The translations under genes were made by a program, and so were the position numbers. A stretch of DNA of 64,000 nucleotides from Actinophytocola sp036378875 (GTDB lineage Bacteria; Actinomycetota; Actinomycetes; Mycobacteriales; Pseudonocardiaceae), in contig NZ_DASUVO010000153.1 of assembly GCF_036378875.1 (NCBI RefSeq), positions 1-64,000 of the forward strand, read 5' to 3'. Positions 8,701-15,978 of the stretch are shown piece by piece. Below the pieces are notes generated by a model that was not told where the DNA came from, did no database searches, and worked only from the letters and a program-made list of their open reading frames with translations. Every line of letters starts with the position of its first letter. Within the stretch, counting starts at the first letter, position 1.

Positions 8701-9633
8701 ATGGTCGTCGACATCGCTGCCGATCGGATCGCCGCAGTTAGAGCGTTCAACCGCAGCTACACGAGGTTCCTTGGCGCACTCAACGAGCACTTACTCAACA
8801 CGCCATTTTCGTTGACTGAGGCAAGGGTTCTGTACGAGTTGGGGCAGCAGAACGAGATCGAGGTGACGGCGCTGCGGCAGGCGGCCGGCCTGGACGCCGG
8901 ATATCTGAGCCGCCTGCTCACTCGGTTCGCGGACAATGGTCTCGTGCGACGTGAACGGTCGCGCTCCGACGCCCGTCGGCAGGTCGTTCGGTTGACCAAC
9001 AAGGGCTACGACTCGTTCCGCGTGCTCGACACCAAGTCCGTCGGGCTGATCCGCGACCTGCTCGCCGACCTGAACGACGAGGAACAGGTCCGCCTGTTGG
9101 AAGCCATGGAGCTCATCCGCAGGCGGATCGACCGGCCCGACACCAGGCCGGACGTGCCACTGCGGTCGCCGGAGCCCGGCGACTACGGCTGGGTGATCGA
9201 GCGGGAAGCCGCGCTGTACGCGGCCGAGCACGGGTTCGACTCCTCCTACGAGGCACTGGTCGCACAGATCGTGGCCGACTACCTGGACAAGCACGATCCG
9301 GAGCGCGAACGGGCGTGGATCGCGGAACTGAACGGCGAGCGGGTTGGCGCGATCTTCTGCGTACGCAAGGACGAGACCACTGCCAAGCTGCGGCTGCTGC
9401 ACGTCGAGCCGAGCGCGCGTGGCGCCGGGGTCGGCTCGACGCTGGTCGACGAGTGCATCCAGTTCGCGCGGTCGGCGGGCTACCACGCGATGGAGCTGTG
9501 GACCGTGTCCGTGCTGGCCCCGGCACGGCGGATCTACCAGCGGGCCGGTTTCGAGTTGGTGGAGGAGGACAAGGCCCAGCGCTTCGGCCAGGAGCTCACC
9601 GGACAGACGTGGCGACTCGATCTTCGACGGTGA
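8701..9633 (+). CDS. MarR-type HTH regulator fused to a GNAT acetyltransferase
   Basis: A 310-residue two-domain protein. Residues about 10-140 are a MarR-type winged helix (LTEARVLYELGQ, then LRQAAGLDAGYLSRLLTRF, then RRERSRSDARRQVVRLT). Residues about 155-310 are a GNAT domain whose acetyl-CoA-binding loop is LLHVEPSARGAGVGSTLVDE. Such fusions are common in actinomycetes, but what they acetylate and what they control is mostly unknown. The ATG follows ACGGGG by 7 nt. Two palindromes lie just upstream, one MarR-like and one parS-like. Nothing downstream forms an obvious operon with it. Confidence 0.9.
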   Translation: MVVDIAADRIAAVRAFNRSYTRFLGALNEHLLNTPFSLTEARVLYELGQQNEIEVTALRQAAGLDAGYLSRLLTRFADNGLVRRERSRSDARRQVVRLTNKGYDSFRVLDTKSVGLIRDLLADLNDEEQVRLLEAMELIRRRIDRPDTRPDVPLRSPEPGDYGWVIEREAALYAAEHGFDSSYEALVAQIVADYLDKHDPERERAWIAELNGERVGAIFCVRKDETTAKLRLLHVEPSARGAGVGSTLVDECIQFARSAGYHAMELWTVSVLAPARRIYQRAGFELVEEDKAQRFGQELTGQTWRLDLRR

Positions 9634-9656
9634 AAAACCACCCGTAATGTGGCCAC

Positions 9657-10463
9657 ATGTCGGACTCTTTGCCGGACTGGGCGCCGGCCACCGTTGACCT
9701 GGACCAACCAAGCGCCGCACGGGTTTACGACTACCTCCTCGGCGGGGCGTGCAACTTCGAGCACGACCGGGTCTTCGCCGAGAAGCTCCTCTCGACCATC
9801 CCCGAGGCGAGAGAGGTGGCCCGACGCAACCGCGCGTTCCTGCGCCGAGCCGTCCGCTTCTGCGTCGACCAGGGCATCCGCCAGTTCCTCGACATCGGCT
9901 CCGGCATCCCCACGGTCGGGAACGTGCACGAGATCGCCCAGAAAGAGGTGCCCGACTCCCGGGTCGTCTATGTGGACAGCGAGCCCGTGGCCGTCGCGCA
10001 CAGCCTCCTCATCCTCGATGGCAACGAGTACGCCGGCGCCGCGCAGGGGAACCTCCTCGACGTGGACGGCGTGCTCGGGGCCGAACCCGTGCGACGGCTG
10101 CTGGACTTCGACCAGCCGATAGCCGTGCTGATGGCGGCCGTGCTGCACTTCGTGCCGGACTCGGCGAACCCGGGAGCCGCCGTCGCCCGGTACGTCGACG
10201 CCATGGCGTCGGGGAGCTACCTCGTGCTCTCCCACGCGGCGAAGGTCGATCTGCAACGCTCGCAGGACGGCTGGAAGATGTACAACAGCACCAGCACTCC
10301 CGGCGGCGGGCGCACCCGTGAGGATGTCGCCGCGTTCATGGCCGGCACGGAGCTGGTGGAGCCTGGGGTCGTGTGGCTGTCTGAATGGCGGCCGGGGTCG
10401 CTCGATGACACCACCACACCGGAACGGTCGATCGGCTACGCCGCGGTAGGGCGCAAACCCTAG
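9657..10463 (+). CDS. SAM-dependent methyltransferase, DUF574 family
   Basis: A 268-residue methyltransferase of the actinomycete family PF04672. It shows the family N-terminus DLDQPSAARVYDYLLGG, the NRAFLRRAVRF block, motif I as FLDIGSGIPT, an acidic motif II (VYVDSEPVAVAHS) and the LMAAVLHFVPD segment. The family is much expanded in actinomycetes and substrates are generally unknown. TAATGT at 9645-9650 lies 6 nt before the ATG, so the mRNA is probably leaderless. The gene is convergent with pckG across a gap that holds three perfect DnaA-box-like nonamers. Confidence 0.9.
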   Translation: MSDSLPDWAPATVDLDQPSAARVYDYLLGGACNFEHDRVFAEKLLSTIPEAREVARRNRAFLRRAVRFCVDQGIRQFLDIGSGIPTVGNVHEIAQKEVPDSRVVYVDSEPVAVAHSLLILDGNEYAGAAQGNLLDVDGVLGAEPVRRLLDFDQPIAVLMAAVLHFVPDSANPGAAVARYVDAMASGSYLVLSHAAKVDLQRSQDGWKMYNSTSTPGGGRTREDVAAFMAGTELVEPGVVWLSEWRPGSLDDTTTPERSIGYAAVGRKP

Positions 10464-10483
10464 CGATCACCCGATCGGAGGCT

Positions 10484-10611
10484 TGTGGACAAACTGCGTG
10501 TCCGGCGGATGACATCTCCGTGTCCGACGGGTGTCGCCGGCATTGCGCCTGGTCAGAAACGGGGTCCGGATCAGTGGGCTGTGCACAGGGTTATCCACAG
10601 GTTGTGGACAA
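10484..10611. other. Cluster of three DnaA-box-like nonamers
   Basis: TGTGGACAA occurs at 10484-10492 and 10603-10611, and TTATCCACA at 10591-10599, in the gap between convergent genes. These match the canonical DnaA box TTATCCACA or its actinobacterial form TTGTCCACA. There are too few boxes and no dnaA/dnaN genes, so this is not oriC. A titration or transcription-control role is possible. Confidence 0.55.
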
Positions 10612-10615
10612 ACGA

Positions 10616-10647
10616 AGCGGGGACCACTCTGACAGGTGATCCCCGCT
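10616..10647 (-). terminator. Hairpin terminator of pckG
   Basis: AGCGGGGACCAC pairs with GTGATCCCCGCT across an 8-nt loop, with one wobble mismatch. It lies 15 nt past the pckG stop codon. No U-tract follows, as is common in high-GC actinomycetes. Confidence 0.65.
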
Positions 10648-10662
10648 CGTTCTCAGTAACGA

Positions 10663-12489
10663 CTACTCGGCCAGCCGGGTCCTGAGCGTTTCCAGCTCGG
10701 CGCGCAGCAGCGTCGGCAGCTTCTCGCCGATCTTCTCGAACCACTCCTCGATCAGCGGAAGCTCGGCACGCCACTCGTCAGCGTTGACCTCGAGTGCCGC
10801 CTCGATGTCCGCCGTCGGCGCGTCCAGCCCGTCGAGGTCCAGGTCGCCGGCGGTCGGGACATAGCCGATCGGCGTCTCCACCGCGGCTGCCTTGCCTTCC
10901 AGCCGCTCGACGGCCCACTTCAGCACCCGCGAGTTCTCGCCGAAGCCCGGCCACAGGAACCGCTTGTCGTCGCCGCGACGGAACCAGTTCACGTAGAAGA
11001 TCTTCGGCAGCTTGTCCGCGTCGGCGCGCTTGCCGGTGTCGATCCAGTGCTGGAAGTAGTCACCCGCGTGGTAGCCGATGAACGGCAGCATGGCCATCGG
11101 GTCGCGCCGGACGACGCCGACCTTGCCCTTCGCGGCGGCCGTGGTCTCCGACGAGAGCGTGGCACCCATGAACGTGCCGTGCTGCCAGTCCCGCGACTCG
11201 GTCACGAGCGGGATGGTGTCGGCGCGCCGGCCACCGAAGAAGATCGCCGAGATCGGCACGCCCTTCGGGTCGTCCCACTCCGGCGCCAGGATCGGGCACT
11301 GCGACATCGGCGTGCAGTACCGCGAGTTCGGGTGCGAGGACGGTTCGTCCGACGACGGGGTCCAGTCCTGCTTCTTCCACGACGTCAGGTGCGCGGGCGG
11401 CTCGCCCATGCCCTCCCACCAGATGTCGCCGTCGTCGGTGAGGGCGACGTTCGTGAAGATCGAGTTGCCCTTCTCGATCGTGCGCATCGCGTTGGGGTTG
11501 GTGTGGTAGTCGGTGCCCGGCGCGACGCCGAAGAAGCCGGCCTCCGGGTTCACCGCGTACAGCCGGCCGTCCTCGCCGAACCGCATCCACGCGATGTCGT
11601 CGCCCAGCGTCTCGACCTTCCAGCCGGGAATGGTCGGCTGCAGCATCGCCAGGTTGGTCTTGCCACACGCGCTCGGGAAGGCCGCCGCGACGTAGTAGAC
11701 CTTGTTCTCGGGCGAGATCAGCTTGAGGATCAGCATGTGCTCGGCGAGCCAGCCCTCGTCGCGGCCCTGCACAGAGGCGATCCGCAGCGAGTAGCACTTC
11801 TTGCCCAGCAACGCGTTGCCGCCGTAGCCGGAGCCGTAGCTCCAGATCTCGCGGGTCTCAGGGAACTGCGAGATGTACTTCTCCGTGTTGCACGGCCACG
11901 GCACGTCGTCCTCGCCCGGCTCGAGCGGGGCACCGACGGAGTGCAGCGCCGGCACGAACTCGCGTTCGGTGCCGTCCGGTGCGATGAACTGCTCGAGCGC
12001 CTTGGTCCCCATCCGAGTCATGATCTTCATCGAGACCACGACGTACGCCGAGTCGGTGAGCTGCAGACCCAGCATGGGTTTCTCCGCGGTGAGCGGGCCC
12101 ATGCAGAACGGGATGACGTACATCGTCCTGCCCCGCATCGAGCCGCGGTACAGCTCGGTCATGGTGGCCTTCATCTCGGCAGGCGCCACCCAGTTGTTCG
12201 TCGGGCCGGCGTCGGCCGGGTCGACCGAGCAGATGAACGTGCGCTGCTCGACGCGTGCGACATCGTCAGGATCCGACGCGGCCCAGAACGAGTTCGGCTT
12301 CTTCTTCAACCGCGTGAAGGTGCCCGCCTCGACGAGCTGATCGGTCAGGCGGGTCCACTCCTGGTCGGAGCCCTCGACCCAAACCACCTCGTCCGGGGTG
12401 GTGAGCTCGGCCACCTCCCGGACCCAGGAAAGAAGCCCATGGTGGGTAGTCGGTGCGTGGTCCACTCCTGGGATTGCCACTGCCGTCAT
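10663..12489 (-). CDS. pckG: Phosphoenolpyruvate carboxykinase (GTP)
   Basis: A 608-residue GTP-dependent PEP carboxykinase, which converts oxaloacetate and GTP to PEP, CO2 and GDP in gluconeogenesis. The P-loop kinase motif FPSACGKTNLAML lies near residue 270, followed by the metal-site segment LGDDIAWMRF. CTPMSQCPILAPEWDDPKGV and the FGGRRADTIPLV block are also those of the GTP-type enzyme. Length agrees with the usual ~605 residues. The start is the ATG at 12489, preceded by AGGAG at good distance. A longer in-frame start at 12588 adds sequence absent from the family. The 5' side carries a 15-bp palindrome (12541-12555) that might bind a regulator. Confidence 0.97.
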   Translation of the reverse strand: MTAVAIPGVDHAPTTHHGLLSWVREVAELTTPDEVVWVEGSDQEWTRLTDQLVEAGTFTRLKKKPNSFWAASDPDDVARVEQRTFICSVDPADAGPTNNWVAPAEMKATMTELYRGSMRGRTMYVIPFCMGPLTAEKPMLGLQLTDSAYVVVSMKIMTRMGTKALEQFIAPDGTEREFVPALHSVGAPLEPGEDDVPWPCNTEKYISQFPETREIWSYGSGYGGNALLGKKCYSLRIASVQGRDEGWLAEHMLILKLISPENKVYYVAAAFPSACGKTNLAMLQPTIPGWKVETLGDDIAWMRFGEDGRLYAVNPEAGFFGVAPGTDYHTNPNAMRTIEKGNSIFTNVALTDDGDIWWEGMGEPPAHLTSWKKQDWTPSSDEPSSHPNSRYCTPMSQCPILAPEWDDPKGVPISAIFFGGRRADTIPLVTESRDWQHGTFMGATLSSETTAAAKGKVGVVRRDPMAMLPFIGYHAGDYFQHWIDTGKRADADKLPKIFYVNWFRRGDDKRFLWPGFGENSRVLKWAVERLEGKAAAVETPIGYVPTAGDLDLDGLDAPTADIEAALEVNADEWRAELPLIEEWFEKIGEKLPTLLRAELETLRTRLAE

Positions 12490-12540
12490 CTTCGCTTCAT
12501 CTCCTGACTGGACGCCGCCGAATGCATCTAGGACGCCTTC

Positions 12541-12555
12541 GTCCGATATCCGGAC
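12541..12555. promoter_or_regulatory. Palindrome GTCCGATATCCGGAC upstream of pckG
   Basis: The site has 5-bp arms GTCCG/CGGAC around ATATC and lies 52 bp before the pckG start codon. It is placed where an operator would act, but I do not recognise the cognate regulator. Confidence 0.3.
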
Positions 12556-12741
12556 AACGACGTCCTGGGTGTACAAACGGCGAAGCACCCGTCCGTGGCT
12601 TGGACGGGACCTCGCTGGGGGATGCCTCTGAGGTTAACCGGGCGACACGCAGGTAAACGAGAACTGGCGTGTCGGGTGGGCCACAAGACCGATTTAGGTA
12701 TCGATTCAGCACCCAGACGTACGAGTGGTCTACCGCACAGA

Positions 12742-12780
12742 AACCGATCCCGGCAGGCAGAGCGCCCACCGGGATCGGTT
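12742..12780 (-). terminator. Terminator of the dynamin/acidic-protein operon
   Basis: AACCGATCCCGG pairs perfectly with CCGGGATCGGTT (12 bp) across a 15-nt loop. It lies about 30 nt past the stop of the acidic repeat protein and closes that minus-strand operon. The remainder of the 322-bp gap 12490-12811 holds only the pckG 5' region. Confidence 0.75.
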
Positions 12781-12811
12781 GATGTTGCGTTAGGTGCCTA
12801 AGTGGTACAGG

Positions 12812-13564
12812 TCACCCCTGTGCCCAGACGGCGTCAGAAGAGGCCGAGGACGAGGTGCTGTCGGACTCGTAGTTGCCCTGCTCGTCGATGTGGCCGGTCT
12901 CGGTGGTGGTCCACTCGTCGTCACCGGTGTGCTCGGCCACGGTGACGTCGCCGTCCGACTCGATGACGACCGCCTGGTCGGCCGCGCCGTCGCCGTCCAC
13001 GTCGGTGAACGCGTAGGTCGTGCCGTCCGAATCGGTCACCACGGAGGTGTCGTTCGTGCCGTCACCGTCCGTGTCGTACGTGGGCGGACCCGCCTCCACG
13101 TCCTCACCCGGCAGGTCGACGGACATGCTCTCGCCGTCGCCGGAGGTCTCGGTGGTCGAGTCGTCGGTGGTGTCCGTCGCGTCGGTGCTGTCGGTGCCGG
13201 ACCCATCGGCTCCGTCAGCGCCGTCACCCGTCGGCGTCGGCAGGCTCTCCACGTCCTCGGCGGCCCACTCGCCGGTCGACTCGTCGTACTCCGCGCCCCC
13301 GACGACGTTACCGTCCGCGTCGTACTCGACCGCGACGTCCGCGGTGCCGTCACCGTCCGTGTCCGCGAACGCGAGGTAACCGTCCTCGGTCTCCACCACC
13401 GCGGTGTCGTTCTGACCGTCACCGTCGTAGTCGTAGTTCTCCTCGGCGGCGTACTCCTCGCCGTCGATCTCGACCGTCAGGTCGTCCTGACCGGCGGTGT
13501 CCTCGGTCGTGTCGTCAGTGGTGGTGTCGGTGGTGTCGGTCGAGGTGTCGTCGTCCACGTACAC
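12812..13564 (-). CDS. Acidic DxDxDG repeat protein, last gene of the dynamin operon
   Basis: A 250-residue, extremely acidic protein rich in Asp, Thr, Glu and Gly. Four DxDGDG-type calcium-loop-like motifs occur: YDYDGDGQND and ADTDGDGTAD, then YDTDGDGTND and TDVDGDGAAD. They form two copies of an approximately 45-residue module, separated by a low-complexity Thr/Asp linker. EF-hand-like or thrombospondin-3-like calcium loops have this pattern. No signal peptide or membrane segment is seen. The GTG at 13564 follows AAGGGGG by 6 nt, and GTG 13558 is an alternative. It follows the second dynamin gene by 69 bp, so a role with the dynamin pair is inferred from context only. Confidence 0.8.
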   Translation of the reverse strand: MYVDDDTSTDTTDTTTDDTTEDTAGQDDLTVEIDGEEYAAEENYDYDGDGQNDTAVVETEDGYLAFADTDGDGTADVAVEYDADGNVVGGAEYDESTGEWAAEDVESLPTPTGDGADGADGSGTDSTDATDTTDDSTTETSGDGESMSVDLPGEDVEAGPPTYDTDGDGTNDTSVVTDSDGTTYAFTDVDGDGAADQAVVIESDGDVTVAEHTGDDEWTTTETGHIDEQGNYESDSTSSSASSDAVWAQG

Positions 13565-13633
13565 GGGGTGCCCCCTTCAAGTGGTCTTGTGGCAGGTAGG
13601 ACTCATGGTGAGCCCGGTCGGTTCCATGGGTTT

Positions 13634-15469
13634 TCACGCGCGGTCCCGGACCGATCGGATGCTCGCCAGCAGCTTCTCGGCCCGGTCTCGGCCGGCGGTC
13701 ACGTCGGCCAGGCGCTTGTTCACCAGGTTGAGGCGCTTCGTCCGTTCGGCGGTGTCCAGGCGCAGTGCCTTGTCTACCTCACGCAGCTCCTCTTCGATAC
13801 CCGCAATTCTCTTACCGAGGGCCTCGTCGAGTGAAAGAGCGAGTTGCTGCTCAGCTGCGATGAGCTGCTCGGCCACCAGCTGGTCCACAGTGGAGCGCGC
13901 GTCGGCGATGGCTTCGCCGAGCCACTGCTTCATGTGGGTCTTGTCGGCGGAGTGCTTGCGTGTCTTGGACAGCCACCACCCCGCGCCGAGCGCGATCGCG
14001 ATCGTCGGCACCAGCAGGATCGGCCCGCCGATCAGGCCGATCAACGGTGCGGTCGCCAGCTTGCCGGCGCTGAACCCACCGGTCACACCCATGAACACGA
14101 GCAGCTGGTCCTCGGTGCTCGGCGGGCGCTTCTCGGCCTGCCGCACGACGATGGGCGTGTTCGACTTCGCGAACTGGGCGCGGATCACCGCGACCTCGTC
14201 GGTCGTGAACAGCTCACCGAGCACGACCTCGGCCACCTGGTTCAGCCTCCAGGCCACCGACTGGCTGATCCGGCCGGACACCATCTGCAGCGCGGCGTCG
14301 ACCTGCTGCGGCATCCCCCGCAACATGTCCTTGTCCGCGGCGTCGATCGCCTGGCGGAACCACGACTGCACGTCCCGCATCTGCCGGGCGACCTCGTGGT
14401 TGTTCTCGACGCGGGTGCGCTGGATCTCGGTGCGCATCCGCACCTGCCAGCCCTTGGTGGACGAGCGCCGCTCGGTGGTCAGCTCCTCCTTGCGGACGCG
14501 GAGCTTCTCGGCCTCGTCCTCGCCGGTGGACAGCGCGCGTTTCTCGGCCTCGAGCCGGACGTTCAGCTCGTCGAGCGCCGTGGCCAGCGCACGCATGGTG
14601 TTGGCCTCGCCGAGCATGACCGAACGGCCGTCGAGCAGGCCGGTGAGTGCCGTCCGCAGCTCCTCGACACCCGACCGGTCCCGCAGCATGGCCGCGGCCT
14701 CCGGGTTGGGCGCCTTCGCGGCCATCTCGTACATGCGGGCGGAGACGGGGTGGAACGTGGCGCCGGCGAACCGGGGCGCGTGCTCGGCCAGCAGCGCCTG
14801 GTCCGCCTCGAGCACCTGCCGCCAGCCGCGGTACTGGTCCACCTTGGACAGCGCGAACACCACGGTCTCGACGTTCTCGCCGACGGTCGCGAGGAAGTTC
14901 AGCTCGCCGATGGTGAACGGCGCGGACGCGTCGACCACGAACAGCAGAGCGGTCGCGGACGCGGCGGCCTCCCTTGCCAGCTCGCCGTGCATCGAGTCGA
15001 GGCCGCCGACCCCCGGGGTATCCACAATGGACACCTTCTGGAGGAGCTCGGCCGGGCCGTCGATCTCCACGTACCTCGGCGGCAGCTGGCCGGCCGGCAG
15101 CTCGTGGGCCGCGGACACCCAGCTGACCAGCTCGGCAAGCTCCACCGGCACGGGTGCGAGCTGGCCCGGGTAACAGGCGCGGGCCGTCCACTCCTCGGCG
15201 TGCCCGAACATCAGGTAGGTCGCGGTGGCCACCTCGGCGTCCACAGGGGACAGTCCAGGTTGGCCGATGAGCGCGTTGACGAGCGAGCTCTTGCCCCGGT
15301 TGGTCTCCCCGACCACCACCGCGGACGGCGTGCCCTTGCGCTTGGCGCGGAACTCCTCGACCCAGCGGGCCGAGTCGGGGTTGATCTCCTTGAGCAGGGT
15401 CAGCAGCTTCTCGCGAGTCGCCTTGACCTGCTGAGGTAACGATGGCTTCGGCTGGGCCGGCGCACTCAC
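13634..15469 (-). CDS. Bacterial dynamin-like GTPase with membrane segment (DynB/IniC-like)
   Basis: A 611-residue dynamin-family GTPase. G1 is GETNRGKSS (residues 54-62), G3 is DTPGVGG (150-156) and G4 is SKVD (208-211). A helical stalk follows, with a hydrophobic pair of segments near residues 465-495 (GKLATAPLIGLIGGPILLV, then IAIALGAGWWLS) that could anchor it to or insert it into the membrane. Bacterial dynamins remodel membranes, and in Streptomyces the DynA/DynB pair stabilises sporulation septa. The GTG start at 15469 overlaps the stop of the GrpE-like gene by GTGA. Presence of a second dynamin in the same operon indicates a heteromeric system. Confidence 0.92.
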   Translation of the reverse strand: MSAPAQPKPSLPQQVKATREKLLTLLKEINPDSARWVEEFRAKRKGTPSAVVVGETNRGKSSLVNALIGQPGLSPVDAEVATATYLMFGHAEEWTARACYPGQLAPVPVELAELVSWVSAAHELPAGQLPPRYVEIDGPAELLQKVSIVDTPGVGGLDSMHGELAREAAASATALLFVVDASAPFTIGELNFLATVGENVETVVFALSKVDQYRGWRQVLEADQALLAEHAPRFAGATFHPVSARMYEMAAKAPNPEAAAMLRDRSGVEELRTALTGLLDGRSVMLGEANTMRALATALDELNVRLEAEKRALSTGEDEAEKLRVRKEELTTERRSSTKGWQVRMRTEIQRTRVENNHEVARQMRDVQSWFRQAIDAADKDMLRGMPQQVDAALQMVSGRISQSVAWRLNQVAEVVLGELFTTDEVAVIRAQFAKSNTPIVVRQAEKRPPSTEDQLLVFMGVTGGFSAGKLATAPLIGLIGGPILLVPTIAIALGAGWWLSKTRKHSADKTHMKQWLGEAIADARSTVDQLVAEQLIAAEQQLALSLDEALGKRIAGIEEELREVDKALRLDTAERTKRLNLVNKRLADVTAGRDRAEKLLASIRSVRDRA

Positions 15470-15978
15470 GATGCACTCTTGCTGTAGACGGTCACGATCG
15501 GCGCCCGCAGCACCTCACCCCGGTCCGCGAAGCCGACCACCTCCGTCTCGGCCACCACGCCGTCGAGCGTCTCGTCGGCGGTGGCGACCGTGCCGCCGGC
15601 CTCGTGGTGCGCGGGGTCGAACCGTGCGCCGTCCGGGCGGATCGCGGAGACGCCGACGCCGGCGAGACCTTCCTCGAGGCGTTCGACGACGCCGGGGCTC
15701 TTGGCCCGGTCGAGCGCGTAGAGGCACAGCTGCACCAGGGACTTGCGTTCCGCGAGGACCTGGTCGAGCCCGTTCGGCGGCTGCGCGTCCGGCTCGGTGA
15801 AGTCCCCGCCGGCTACCACGCCGTCGGCGGCGATCCCGGCCTGCGGACCGACCTGCTGCTGCGGTTGGTGCTCGGCCGCGCGGATCGCGTTGGCGATGAC
15901 GTGGGCGTTCACCTCGATGGTCGACTCGTCCGGCTCCGCCGTGTCACGGCGCTTGAACCACGATGCCATGTGCCTCAT
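15466..15978 (-). CDS. GrpE-like protein between two dynamin genes
   Basis: A 170-residue protein whose second half resembles the GrpE head: ALDRAKSPGVVERLEEGLAG, then ARFDPAHHEAGGTV, then LRAPIVTVY. GrpE is the nucleotide exchange factor for Hsp70, but this one lacks the long coiled-coil dimerisation helix of housekeeping GrpE and no dnaK is adjacent. The ATG at 15978 overlaps the preceding stop as ATGA, and a second ATG at 15969 also fits. It overlaps the next gene by GTGA. Three genes chained by 4-nt overlaps strongly suggest one complex or pathway. It may act on an Hsp70-like protein elsewhere or directly on the dynamins. This is inference. Confidence 0.75.
   Translation of the reverse strand: MRHMASWFKRRDTAEPDESTIEVNAHVIANAIRAAEHQPQQQVGPQAGIAADGVVAGGDFTEPDAQPPNGLDQVLAERKSLVQLCLYALDRAKSPGVVERLEEGLAGVGVSAIRPDGARFDPAHHEAGGTVATADETLDGVVAETEVVGFADRGEVLRAPIVTVYSKSAS

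Noticed and set aside
10485..10685. Short plus-strand ORF between the methyltransferase and pckG
   Set aside because: It runs through the pckG terminator and the DnaA-like boxes, has no ribosome site, and encodes no recognisable sequence.
12595..12801. Short plus-strand ORF between pckG and the acidic-protein gene
   Set aside because: It covers the operon terminator hairpin and has no coding character.
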